This document shows, in pieces, positions 35,659 to 44,558 of a stretch of 64,000 nucleotides of DNA. The stretch's first letter is position 1, and the number at the start of each line of letters is the position of its first letter. Source of the stretch: Emticicia sp037153985 (GTDB lineage Bacteria > Bacteroidota > Bacteroidia > Cytophagales > Spirosomataceae). Below the pieces are notes generated by a model. The model saw only the letters and a list, made by a program, of their open reading frames with translations, was not told where the DNA came from and made no database searches. The position numbers and the translations under genes were made by a program. The stretch covers positions 174,278-238,277 of the forward strand of contig NZ_JBBAYI010000011.1 of the NCBI RefSeq assembly GCF_037153985.1. Reading direction: 5' to 3'.

Positions 35659-37545
35659 TTATTCAGAGATAACCATTCCCGACTTGGGCGATTTTATACT
35701 ATATTTCAATGAAACTTTGTATTCTTTAGCAGGAGCAAGATTAAGTCGCCATTTTACTTTACCCGTTTCAGAGTTTATTTCTGCTTCTGGAGCTTCCTTC
35801 TCATCAATGCTTATGTCTCTGTTATCTGAGGTAGGAAACTGGTCTTCTATGAGCAGGTTAATAGCTTCGCTTTTAGTATTACGGGCTATAATTTCATAAG
35901 AAAACTGTTCGATTTTATTACTACCAATCAATTGTTTTTTCTGATAGCTTTTAATCTTGGTACGGTTAACAAGAATACTATTGTCACGGCCAAATGATAA
36001 ACTAAGGGTATCTTTATTAAACAAATTCAGCTTTGATTTACCTATAAACGTATTTTCTACAAACAAGCTCGCTTCACCTGGCAGAAGCCTGTATTTTTCC
36101 CAGCCTATAATATGAGCATGTAAGAACACATCGGTGTCAATCTTCGGTACACAAAAATGTTCAAAAGCTGCCGGAATACTTTCTTCTTTAATTTCAGCGG
36201 TATATACCTTGCCATCAGACAAAACTGTGTATGGAATCAGGATTTCAAACGATTGGCTTGTTGGGGTATCATTTTCTGAAATATCAAGCGGAACTGTTCT
36301 TTTATCCTGCGTAACGTTTACACCAGCTACTCTGCCAGACAGGTCTCCTGACATACCATAGCCCACAACTACTACTTCTTGTAAATGCTGTGAGTCTTCC
36401 TCTAAAACAACATCCATCTTATTAGAAGAAATAACCTTTTCAATACCCTTATACCCGATAAATTCAAAAACTAATACAGCTTTTTTTCCATACAATGTTG
36501 GTGGGATTGTAAGCCGATAATTTCCGTTGATATCAGTACTGGTACCTAGTGTAGTACCTTTTAAAAGAACTTGTGTGCCAGGGAGTGGAGCTTTGTCGCG
36601 TTTTGCCGTAACTTTCCCGTATACTTCGGCCTGATTGGCATTTATATTCATGGCATCTGCCTGATTTATGTTCTGGTAATACTCGCTGTAATCGTTTCGC
36701 TGGCCTACTACCCATTTTTGTAAAATAGGTGCGGTGCCGCTTTTGTATGGGTTTGCGGTTGACAACGTAACTTTAACCTCTTTCCAGTCTTCGCCAGAAT
36801 ACTGGAAAATACTGGCTTTATAAGTAAGACTAATGGGTTGATTTAGTTTTTCAATTCTGAAGTCATAAGTGGGAGTCCATCCGGCATTTTTTACAAAGTA
36901 AGAGGCACTAATACTAGTATTATCAATTTTTTCTTTGGCTAATACGGTAACAACAATTTCTGACATCTGAACATCTTTTTTTGAATTGAATTCGGTCATT
37001 TGTTGGTTGATTTTTTTTATTTCCTCTTCAAATCGTTGAATATTTTTTTCAAATTCTAGCTTTTTAAGTAGTACCTCCTGCATCTGTTGTCGTTGATACT
37101 GGATGCTTTCTTTTAAGTCGGCTACTTTTGTGCCTGCCTGTTGCCCGCCTACTACCTGATTTTTAAGTAACATTTCTTCTTCACGTTTAAAAAGTAGCAG
37201 ATAGTTTCGCTCTAAAGTTATTTTTTCTTCAATCTGGCGTTTTTGTAGTTCAAGTCTGGTTATTTCTTCCTGTTGTGTTTTATCCAGAAGGCTGCCTAAC
37301 TGGTGCGTAACCGATAAGATACTGAATCTGCCCTCACTTTTTACCTGAATACTCTGTTTATCAATCTGTGGTGAAATGCCTTTAAACACGAGTTCGGTTT
37401 TACCAGCAGGTAAAGACACTTTTGCCGAGCGTGTAACCTGTGCGCCATTGAGAAAGACAGTTACTTTTTCGATATTCGATGTAATAGTTTTAGATTGCGC
37501 CCAAAGTGCTTGTGTAATCAAACACAGTAAGATGATTTTTTTCAT
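35659..37545 (-). CDS. MuiA-like DUF4139 protein with TonB-plug-like insert
   Basis: A 628-residue secreted protein. A signal peptide (MKKIILLCLITQALWA) is followed by a DUF4140-type head, a long coiled coil (about 95-200), and a DUF4139 body that includes ISASYFVKNAGWTPTYDFRI. Between about 305 and 405 sits a CarboxypepD_reg-like domain (VYGKVTAKRDKAPLPGTQVL) followed by VVVGYG and LSGRVAGVNVTQ, sequences usual at the start of SusC-type TonB receptors. The open frame extends to 37641, but the ATG at 37545 fits the signal peptide. The function of the family is poorly known. Confidence 0.8.
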   Translation of the reverse strand: MKKIILLCLITQALWAQSKTITSNIEKVTVFLNGAQVTRSAKVSLPAGKTELVFKGISPQIDKQSIQVKSEGRFSILSVTHQLGSLLDKTQQEEITRLELQKRQIEEKITLERNYLLLFKREEEMLLKNQVVGGQQAGTKVADLKESIQYQRQQMQEVLLKKLEFEKNIQRFEEEIKKINQQMTEFNSKKDVQMSEIVVTVLAKEKIDNTSISASYFVKNAGWTPTYDFRIEKLNQPISLTYKASIFQYSGEDWKEVKVTLSTANPYKSGTAPILQKWVVGQRNDYSEYYQNINQADAMNINANQAEVYGKVTAKRDKAPLPGTQVLLKGTTLGTSTDINGNYRLTIPPTLYGKKAVLVFEFIGYKGIEKVISSNKMDVVLEEDSQHLQEVVVVGYGMSGDLSGRVAGVNVTQDKRTVPLDISENDTPTSQSFEILIPYTVLSDGKVYTAEIKEESIPAAFEHFCVPKIDTDVFLHAHIIGWEKYRLLPGEASLFVENTFIGKSKLNLFNKDTLSLSFGRDNSILVNRTKIKSYQKKQLIGSNKIEQFSYEIIARNTKSEAINLLIEDQFPTSDNRDISIDEKEAPEAEINSETGKVKWRLNLAPAKEYKVSLKYSIKSPKSGMVISE

Positions 37546-37659
37546 AGTATATGTTCTTTTTCTATTTGATGCAGTAACAAAAGAAATTGCATAAATTTTT
37601 TTAAAGAATCTCTTTTGAGAGTATCCATATAAAAAATCCACCCGTATTAGTTTGATAAA

Positions 37660-37725
37660 AAATGAAAAGCAAGGTACAATATCTTGCTGGCAACACTTGC
37701 TGCATAAGTTATTGTACCTTGCTTT
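37660..37725 (-). terminator. Terminator of tgt
   Basis: Perfect 15-bp inverted repeat AAAGCAAGGTACAAT (37666-37680) / ATTGTACCTTGCTTT (37711-37725) with a 30-base loop, followed on the minus strand by a T-rich tract. Confidence 0.65.
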
Positions 37726-37764
37726 AGGTAGTTATTATTTACAAAACAGAACTAAACTATTTTG

Positions 37765-38895
37765 TTACAACCGCTCCATCACCTTTTTTACCATTCCCTT
37801 TTTCCACTCGGTAAAATCACCTGCCAGAATATGTTCGCGGGCTTGCCCTACAAGCCACAGGTAAAATGTAAGGTTATGAATACTGGCTATCTGAGCCGCC
37901 AGAATTTCGTCGCATTTAACCAAGTGGCGTAAATAGGCTTTACTGTAAAAAGTACTGGCATAGCCTCCGAGATTTTCATCAATCGGGCTATAATCATCTT
38001 TCCATTTTTCATTTCTGATATTGATAATACCTTGTGTGGTAAATAGCATGCCATTACGGGCGTTGCGGGTGGGCATCACGCAGTCAAACATATCAATGCC
38101 TAGAGCAATACTTTCCAGAATATTCTCAGGGGTACCTACACCCATCAGGTAGCGAGGTTTTTCTTTAGGCAGAATATCGTTTACATAATCAATGGTTTCG
38201 TACATTTTATCGGCAGGTTCTCCTACGGCTAGGCCACCAATGGCATTGCCTTCACGATTTTGCGCTGCAATAAACTCGGCCGACTGGATACGTAAATCTT
38301 TGTAAACGCTTCCTTGCACAATAGGGAAAAGCGTTTGAGAATACCCATAAAGCCCCTCGGTTGCGTCGAATCGGTCGCAGCAGCGTTTTAACCAGCGGTG
38401 AGTCATTTCCATTGATTTTTTTGCATAGCTATAATCACAAGGGTAGGGGGCGCATTCATCAAATGCCATAATAATATCGGCACCTATTACCCTTTGAATA
38501 TCCATGACACTTTCGGGCGTAAACAAATGTCTTGAGCCATCAATATGTGACTGAAACTTTACTCCTTCTTCCGAAATCTTCCGAATATCTTTTAATGAAA
38601 ACACCTGATACCCACCCGAATCGGTTAGTATAGGATGATTCCACCCATTAAATTTATGTAAGCCCCCTGCTCGTTCAAGTATATCCAGCCCCGGGCGTAA
38701 GTATAAATGATACGTATTACCCAGAATTATCTGGGCTTTTATGTCGTTTTCTAATTCTCTCTGATGCACAGCTTTTACGGTTCCGGCCGTGCCAACAGGC
38801 ATAAAAATAGGCGTGAGTATCTCGCCGTGGTCGGTCGTGATTTTTCCGGCTCTGGCCTTAGAGCCGCTGTCAGTTTTTTGTAATTCATATTTCAT
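37765..38895 (-). CDS. tgt: tRNA-guanine transglycosylase lacking the zinc cysteines
   Basis: A 376-residue TGT replacing guanine-34 with the queuosine precursor. Catalytic and substrate motifs are present: LTDSGGYQVFSL, AFDECAPYPCDY, GGLAVGEP, MGVGTPENI and the nucleophile Asp in FDCVMPTRNARNG. At 306-325 the usual bacterial zinc pattern C-x-C-x2-C is absent (DENLGGYASTFYSKAYLRHL); only a later Cys and His remain. I believe this is a trait of the lineage. A -7 box at 38900-38907 implies a very short leader. Confidence 0.94.
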   Translation of the reverse strand: MKYELQKTDSGSKARAGKITTDHGEILTPIFMPVGTAGTVKAVHQRELENDIKAQIILGNTYHLYLRPGLDILERAGGLHKFNGWNHPILTDSGGYQVFSLKDIRKISEEGVKFQSHIDGSRHLFTPESVMDIQRVIGADIIMAFDECAPYPCDYSYAKKSMEMTHRWLKRCCDRFDATEGLYGYSQTLFPIVQGSVYKDLRIQSAEFIAAQNREGNAIGGLAVGEPADKMYETIDYVNDILPKEKPRYLMGVGTPENILESIALGIDMFDCVMPTRNARNGMLFTTQGIINIRNEKWKDDYSPIDENLGGYASTFYSKAYLRHLVKCDEILAAQIASIHNLTFYLWLVGQAREHILAGDFTEWKKGMVKKVMERL

Positions 38896-38899
38896 ACTG

Positions 38900-38907
38900 C
38901 AAAAATA
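38900..38907 (-). promoter_or_regulatory. -7 box just before the tgt start codon
   Basis: Reads TATTTTTG on the minus strand and ends five bases before the tgt ATG, so the transcript may start at or near the start codon (leaderless). Confidence 0.45.
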
Positions 38908-38995
38908 CGAAAGATTCAGATTAATTTTTAACGCTAATGGCTCGGTGTCTGGTAGATTTTAATCTATTTGTAAAACAGATTTACAGATTGCTTAG

Positions 38996-39003
38996 TATAT
39001 TTG
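38996..39003 (+). promoter_or_regulatory. -7 box of the DUF1501 gene
   Basis: TATATTTG is an exact consensus match, 23-30 bases before the ATG at 39026. A TTTG at 38967-38970 could be the -33 element, with a slightly long spacer of 25 bases. Confidence 0.5.
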
Positions 39004-39025
39004 TCTTGATTCTATTCAAACCCTC

Positions 39026-40504
39026 ATGGAAAAATTAATTAAGGAGTTTCTCCAGACCGAAGGTCTTTATCAGACACGCCGGCATTTTTTGCAGACCTGT
39101 ACTACCGGTTTGGGTGTTGCTGCATTAGGCTCATTAATGGGTGGGTGTTTTTCGGGTAGCTCCTCTGAAAATGCGCTTGTAACAGACCCTACTTTACCCA
39201 AAACGCCACATTTCGCTCCGAAAGTCAAGAGGGTTATTTATATCCACATGGCTGGTGCGCCTTCACAGCTAGAGCTTTTTGACTATAAGCCTGAGTTACT
39301 TAAATATGACGGGAAAGACTGTCCACAGGAGTTTTTGGAAGGGAAAAAATTTGCTTTCATCAGAGGCGTTCCTAAAATGCTGGGGCCATTGGCACAGTTC
39401 AGGCAACATGGGCAGTCGGGTAATTATATTTCAGATTTTATGCCGTATTTGCCCGATGTAGCCGACGACCTCACATTCCTGAAAGCAATGTACACCGACC
39501 AGTTTAACCATGCCCCTGCTCAATTGTTAATGCACACGGGTAGCCCACGTTTAGGGAGGCCAAGTTTGGGGTCATGGGCAATGTATGGCTTAGGCACTGA
39601 AAACCAGAATTTACCTGGTTTTATTGTGTTGGCATCAGGCGGGAGAAGCCCCGATGCCGGAAAAAGTGTGTGGGGGAATGGTTTCTTGCCATCGATATAT
39701 CAGGGGGTGCAATGTAGAACAGGCGCAGACCCTGTACTTTATGTATCAGACCCACACGGAATGAGCCGTGATATAAGAAAACAGACCATTGAGGCCATTA
39801 ATGAAATTAACCGGCAACAATACGAAGAGGTACAAGACCCCGAAATATTAACGCGTATTTCGCAATATGAAATGGCGTTCAGAATGCAGATGTCGGTACC
39901 TGAAGTAATGGATATAAGTAAAGAGCCAGAATGGCTCCGTAATATGTATGGGGCGCAGGTAGGAGAGGCTTCGTTTGCTAATAACTGCCTTTTAGCCAGA
40001 CGATTGGTTGAAAATGGGGTGAGATTTGTACAGCTTTTTCATTGGGGGTGGGATTCGCACGGGACCGACCAGCGTTTGTCTCTGGATGGGGGCTTCAAAG
40101 AGCTTTGCCAGATTACCGACCGCGCTGTAACAGGCTTGCTAAAAGACCTGAAAATGCGTGGTTTACTTGATGAAACGCTTGTGGTATGGGGAGGCGAATT
40201 TGGTAGAACACCTATGCAGGAAAACCGCGACGGGCAAACTTTACCCTTTAAAGGTCGTGACCATCACCTCGATGCTTTTACGGTATTTATGGCAGGTGGT
40301 GGCCTTAAAAAAGGTATGAGCTTTGGTGAAACTGACCCCTTAGGTTATTATGGCGTAAAAGACCGCACCCATGTGCATGACCTACAAGCCACAATTTTGC
40401 ATCTGTTGGGTTTTGACCACGAGAAACTCACTTATTTCTTTCAGGGTAGGCCATTCCGTTTAACAGATGTAGCAGGGAAGGTGATAAAGCCGATATTAAC
40501 CTAA
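39026..40504 (+). CDS. DUF1501 family protein with Tat-like leader
   Basis: A 492-residue sulfatase-like protein. The N-terminus carries a twin-arginine signal (TRRHFLQTCTTGLGVAALGSL) with a Cys soon after (MGGCFSG), so it may become a lipoprotein. The body shows YIHMAGAPSQLELFDYKPEL, FNHAPAQLLMHTG, HWGWDSHG and WGGEFGRTPM, the DUF1501 signatures. These genes usually lie directly behind a DUF1553/DUF1549 cytochrome-type partner. Here none is present and the gene has its own promoter and terminator. Confidence 0.9.
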   Translation: MEKLIKEFLQTEGLYQTRRHFLQTCTTGLGVAALGSLMGGCFSGSSSENALVTDPTLPKTPHFAPKVKRVIYIHMAGAPSQLELFDYKPELLKYDGKDCPQEFLEGKKFAFIRGVPKMLGPLAQFRQHGQSGNYISDFMPYLPDVADDLTFLKAMYTDQFNHAPAQLLMHTGSPRLGRPSLGSWAMYGLGTENQNLPGFIVLASGGRSPDAGKSVWGNGFLPSIYQGVQCRTGADPVLYVSDPHGMSRDIRKQTIEAINEINRQQYEEVQDPEILTRISQYEMAFRMQMSVPEVMDISKEPEWLRNMYGAQVGEASFANNCLLARRLVENGVRFVQLFHWGWDSHGTDQRLSLDGGFKELCQITDRAVTGLLKDLKMRGLLDETLVVWGGEFGRTPMQENRDGQTLPFKGRDHHLDAFTVFMAGGGLKKGMSFGETDPLGYYGVKDRTHVHDLQATILHLLGFDHEKLTYFFQGRPFRLTDVAGKVIKPILT

Positions 40505-40551
40505 AAAAAGCCATGAAGCAGGTAGAACATTACTGGCTTCATGGCTTTTTT
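40503..40551. terminator. Bidirectional terminator
   Basis: Stem AAAAAGCCATGAAGC / GCTTCATGGCTTTTT with a 15-base loop and A/T tracts on both sides. It overlaps the DUF1501 stop and also serves the convergent VOC gene. Confidence 0.85.
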
Positions 40552-40583
40552 TATATTGTTTTCCAGTGTTAGAAAGAAATGGT

Positions 40584-40961
40584 CTACATTTCGCACAATT
40601 CAATGTAATGCCCGTCAGGGTCGGTTAAAAATAATTGTTTGATGCCGTCAGGACGTAGCTTGACGGGCATATACTTTATTCCATATTCTTGCAGATGTTT
40701 TTCGGCTTGCAGCATATCTGCCACTTCTAATGCAAAATGGTTCCCTCTGATACCCGTTGAAATGCTGCCTTGTTCTTGTCTGCCAATTAAATGTAATTCA
40801 CGGTTTTGGCCTAGACTAAACCATCTGACGGGGTAGTCGAAGGCAGGAATCGGGATTTCCTGCAAGCCAAGTACTTGTGTATAAAAATCGGCACTTCGGT
40901 TAACATCGATTACCTGTAAAGCTACATGATTAAATGCCTTGATAGATAGCTTATTAAGCAT
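40584..40961 (-). CDS. VOC (glyoxalase/bleomycin-resistance fold) protein
   Basis: A 125-residue single-module VOC protein with paired beta-alpha-beta units: FNHVALQVIDVNRSADFYTQVLGL, then GNHFALEVADMLQAEKHL and LFLTDPDGHYIELCE. Metal ligands His in NHVAL, Glu in NRELHL and Glu in YIELCE can be placed. The substrate is unknown. A -7 box lies at 41006-41013 on the minus strand. Confidence 0.88.
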   Translation of the reverse strand: MLNKLSIKAFNHVALQVIDVNRSADFYTQVLGLQEIPIPAFDYPVRWFSLGQNRELHLIGRQEQGSISTGIRGNHFALEVADMLQAEKHLQEYGIKYMPVKLRPDGIKQLFLTDPDGHYIELCEM

Positions 40962-41005
40962 ACAACAAAATATATTTAACTAATCAGAAATAAAAAATAA
41001 TGTTA

Positions 41006-41013
41006 CAAAGCTA
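41006..41013 (-). promoter_or_regulatory. -7 box of the VOC gene
   Basis: Reads TAGCTTTG on the minus strand, a TAnnTTTG match about 45 bases before the start codon. Confidence 0.4.
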
Positions 41014-41077
41014 AAGAAAACGTGCGAATCGCGGAGGTAATTTTAGCCGTTCTTTTATTTTTTTAGTAACTTGCAGC

Positions 41078-42841
41078 ATGGAAAAGTTTGTAGTTTCAGC
41101 GCGTAAATATCGTCCTATTACGTTTGATACCGTAGTAGGGCAGTCTCATATCACAACTACCCTCCAGAATGCCATCAGAACAAATCATCTGGCTCAGGCT
41201 TTCTTATTCTGTGGGCCGCGTGGGGTAGGTAAAACCACCTGTGCCAGAATTTTAGCCAAAACTATTAACTGCCAGAATCTTGGTGAAGACATTTCGCCCT
41301 GTAACGAATGTGAATCATGCAAGAGTTTTAATAACAATGCCTCGTTTAATATTCATGAGCTGGATGCCGCTTCGAATAACTCGGTGGAAGACATCCGAAA
41401 CCTGACCGACCAAGTCAGGTTTCCGCCTCAATATGGCAAATATAAAGTATATATCATAGATGAGGTTCACATGCTGTCACAAGCAGCTTTTAATGCGTTT
41501 CTTAAAACGCTGGAAGAACCCCCAAGTTATGCCATTTTTATTCTGGCTACTACCGAAAAACATAAAATTCTGCCTACAATTCTGAGTCGTTGCCAGATTT
41601 TTGATTTTAACCGTATTCAGATAAAAGACATAGCCGACCATCTGGCAAATGTGGCCAGAAAAGAGAATATTCAGGCTGATTATCAGGCTTTAGAGCTTAT
41701 TGCACAGAAAGCTGACGGTGGCTTGCGTGATGCCTTGTCGATGTTTGACCTGAACGTGACCTTTGCGGCAGGTAATGAGCTTACTTATAAATCAGTCTTA
41801 GACAATCTGCATATTCTGGATTACGACTATTATTTCAGAATGACAGATTTTCTATATAAAGGCGATATTACCGGAGCTTTGTTGCTTTATAACGATGTGC
41901 TTGAAAAAGGTTTTGATGGCCACCAGTTTGTGGTTGGGTTGAACGAACATTTCAGGAATCTGATGGTAAGTAAAGACCCTCAGACCGTTAAGCTGTTGCA
42001 AGTAGCAGAATCAATTCAGAAACGCTATCTGGAGCAAGCATCTAATTTACCATTGGGTTATATTTTGTCTTCTCTGAGTGTAGGAAGCCATCTGGACATA
42101 AACTATAAAGCTGCAAAAAATCAACGTTTGCACGTCGAAATCGGCTTGATGAAGTTATCGCAGATTCAGAATGTGCTGAATTTGAGCGAACTTCCTGCGG
42201 TTGTAGGGGAAGAAAAAAAAAAGAGTAATGTAACAGAAATACCTGCCAAACCCACACAGGTTATGCAGAGTATAACCAACCAGCCTCCGGCGGTTAATCC
42301 TGTTGCCACTTACGCGCCACAGGCTACGCCTTCTGTTACTACACAGGTAAGAGAAACACCGGTTTTTACGCCAAGACCAACCGTAACGCCATCGAAATTT
42401 AAGTCTACTAATATTGACTTGCCTGTGCCGGGTGCCAACGAAAAACCTAAACAGACCGAGAGCCAACCCGTATTTGTTGCAAAAGAAAAAAGTTTTACGC
42501 AAGAGCAATTACAAAGGGCATTATACCGATTTGCCGAAGAACGGAATAATGCTACTCTTGAAGTGATGTTAAAACGAGAGTTTGGTCTGGAAGGAACACT
42601 TTTAAAATTACGGCTGGATAATCAGGTACAAATGGATTTACTAACTCAGATAAAGCAAGATTTGGCAACCTTTTTGCGTCAGCAGCTAGAAAACTCAGGC
42701 ATTCAGATAGCCGCCGAAATAGTAGAGACACAGATAGAGCGAAGACCATATACGGCTCAGGAAAAATTTGAGTATTTGGCCAATAAAAACCCCGCTTTGT
42801 GGGATTTAAAAGATAAACTGGGAATGGAACTAGTTTTTTAA
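41078..42841 (+). CDS. dnaX: DNA polymerase III subunit gamma/tau
   Basis: Clamp-loader ATPase of 587 residues. Walker A is GPRGVGKTT (46-54). Zinc cysteines are Cys65, Cys75, Cys78 and Cys81, Walker B is VYIIDEVHML, and sensor 1 is FILATTEKHKILPTILSRC. The helical collar runs to about 365, followed by a Pro/Thr-rich linker (about 385-470) and a C-terminal tau-like domain. I did not see an obvious slippery site for a shorter gamma form, although an A-run occurs near the 3' end of the collar at 42210-42222. Confidence 0.96.
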   Translation: MEKFVVSARKYRPITFDTVVGQSHITTTLQNAIRTNHLAQAFLFCGPRGVGKTTCARILAKTINCQNLGEDISPCNECESCKSFNNNASFNIHELDAASNNSVEDIRNLTDQVRFPPQYGKYKVYIIDEVHMLSQAAFNAFLKTLEEPPSYAIFILATTEKHKILPTILSRCQIFDFNRIQIKDIADHLANVARKENIQADYQALELIAQKADGGLRDALSMFDLNVTFAAGNELTYKSVLDNLHILDYDYYFRMTDFLYKGDITGALLLYNDVLEKGFDGHQFVVGLNEHFRNLMVSKDPQTVKLLQVAESIQKRYLEQASNLPLGYILSSLSVGSHLDINYKAAKNQRLHVEIGLMKLSQIQNVLNLSELPAVVGEEKKKSNVTEIPAKPTQVMQSITNQPPAVNPVATYAPQATPSVTTQVRETPVFTPRPTVTPSKFKSTNIDLPVPGANEKPKQTESQPVFVAKEKSFTQEQLQRALYRFAEERNNATLEVMLKREFGLEGTLLKLRLDNQVQMDLLTQIKQDLATFLRQQLENSGIQIAAEIVETQIERRPYTAQEKFEYLANKNPALWDLKDKLGMELVF

Positions 42842-42870
42842 TTGTTAGCTCGAATGCCTTATATATTGCG

Positions 42871-42910
42871 AGAGTTGCAGCTAACTGAAGATTGCTGCAA
42901 CTCTTTTTTG
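42871..42910 (+). terminator. Terminator of dnaX
   Basis: Perfect stem AGAGTTGCAGC / GCTGCAACTCT with a 12-base loop and six T after it, 30 bases behind the dnaX stop. Confidence 0.8.
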
Positions 42911-42945
42911 TATAAAGGCAGAATGGTGGTGAAGAATAACAATTG

Positions 42946-44448
42946 TTAAAACTTCATGGCTGTTAAAGCAGCTCTGGCTTTATTGTCTATCGAAGTTTTG
43001 TATTCATGTTTTTTGTACGAAATGGCTTTTTCAAAATAAGTTCGGGCTTTTAAACGCTGGTTTTGTTCCTGAAAAATATAACCTAGTTGCAATGCTGCGC
43101 TTGCGCCAAAATGCCATTGTGCATCTTTGTGGGCGTCGGTAAGTACAATGGCTTTCTGATAGGCTTGGATAGCTTTTGCAGTATCACTCATTTTGTGGTA
43201 AATCCGGGCAACTCTGTAATTAAACTCAGCTTTATCTTTGGTGGTAGAAAAACTATTTTCTGATAGCGATTCGGCTTTTTCGCGCGCTTCATTATAATAA
43301 CCTGCATCAAAAGCCAATCGCATTTTTATCAAAGCCTGATTAGGTAGCGTATTTGTTCTGGCATAGTTTTCATAAAATTTCTGCGCTGCTTTATCTGCCT
43401 CGGCTATGGTGCTACCTGCGGTAGGAATTTTGTTAATATATGAGATACCTCTTTTTTCATCACCCTCAAACCAGCTACATAAAAAAAGTTTGTAGTAGGT
43501 ATCTTTTACAAATGTTTTTCCCTTAAAGTTTTTCAGATAGTTGAGGTAAGCACTGGTGGCCTGTTTATAATTGCTTTTGTAAAGATTTACCTCGGCTTTA
43601 TATAATTCAAATACCGGAAAATAGAGGTATGAGTTATTATAAGGGCTTTTTTTTAGTAATTGAATGGCTTGGTCGGTGCGTCCGGTTTTTAAAGATATGG
43701 CAGTAGCCAGAAAATTAAGATTTAGGTTATCGGGGTGGTCCTCAACAGCATGTAATAGTTGAGTGTTGGCTTTGTCGGTATACTGCAATATATATGCCTG
43801 TATGAACAGTAAGCAGAAATTAGCTTCTAACCCCCATACTTTGTCGGTCGAAGCTATTTCGAGTTCTTTTAACCCTTCCTGAATGTTTCCTTTTAAACCA
43901 AGAAAATTGCTTACCCATTGCTGATTTTCAGGAATAGAGCCAATCAGAATATGCAGGCACCCCATAGATTTGAAATTAGGCAGAAAATGTGGGAAGAGCT
44001 TCTGGTTTTCTTCTAACAAGCGATAAGCCTGAATAACATTCCACGCCGCTTTTATTTCATGTCCGAAGCGTATTTTAAGCAATGCCCAGTGAAGTTTGAT
44101 TTCAGCCCGTAAAAAGCGGTTATAAGGCGATTTTCTATCTGTCTGTTCAATAGCTTCGAGCCTTTGGTCTTCCTTAGATACAAGTTTTTCGTAAGCGGTC
44201 TCATCTTCCGAGTTAAGTACCTCTATCATGTCGGCATAGTTTTCGACATAAACCCTGAAAGGATTTTGTGGGTTTTCTTTTGCGAGCAGATCTTTCCCAG
44301 CCTGAATTCTCAATTTAAATATCTCGCTGTATGCTTTCTGTAAATCGGGAGTGAAATCATAAGCCCATGCAGAAACTGGCAGTATCAGCAAAGTACCGAT
44401 AAAAATTCTCAGCAGAAATATTTTGGTTGTGTCAGAAAACAATAGCAC
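42946..44448 (-). CDS. Secreted tetratricopeptide-repeat protein
   Basis: About 500 residues. An N-terminal hydrophobic leader (IFLLRIFIGTLLILPVSAWA) suggests export. The rest is helical with TPR units, best seen in the last third (AEFNYRVARIYHKMSDTAKAIQAYQKAI and WHFGASAALQLGYIFQEQNQ). The start is uncertain: the frame opens at 44517, but GTG 44448 or TTG 44442 puts the leader in a normal place. A scaffold role is likely; the partner is unknown. Confidence 0.75.
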   Translation of the reverse strand: MLLFSDTTKIFLLRIFIGTLLILPVSAWAYDFTPDLQKAYSEIFKLRIQAGKDLLAKENPQNPFRVYVENYADMIEVLNSEDETAYEKLVSKEDQRLEAIEQTDRKSPYNRFLRAEIKLHWALLKIRFGHEIKAAWNVIQAYRLLEENQKLFPHFLPNFKSMGCLHILIGSIPENQQWVSNFLGLKGNIQEGLKELEIASTDKVWGLEANFCLLFIQAYILQYTDKANTQLLHAVEDHPDNLNLNFLATAISLKTGRTDQAIQLLKKSPYNNSYLYFPVFELYKAEVNLYKSNYKQATSAYLNYLKNFKGKTFVKDTYYKLFLCSWFEGDEKRGISYINKIPTAGSTIAEADKAAQKFYENYARTNTLPNQALIKMRLAFDAGYYNEAREKAESLSENSFSTTKDKAEFNYRVARIYHKMSDTAKAIQAYQKAIVLTDAHKDAQWHFGASAALQLGYIFQEQNQRLKARTYFEKAISYKKHEYKTSIDNKARAALTAMKF

Positions 44449-44558
44449 CAGAATTGAAGAATTTGATTTCAGGCTACAAAAGTAACGGAAATGAAAATAA
44501 AAAAGCCAAATCTTCATTTTTGCTGAAAATTTGGCTGATATATGAGATCACATTGGTA

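Noticed and set aside
42205..42230. Programmed frameshift site in dnaX giving a short gamma form
   Set aside because: There is an A-run (42210-42222), but I see no clear slippery heptamer with a stem-loop, so it is not called.
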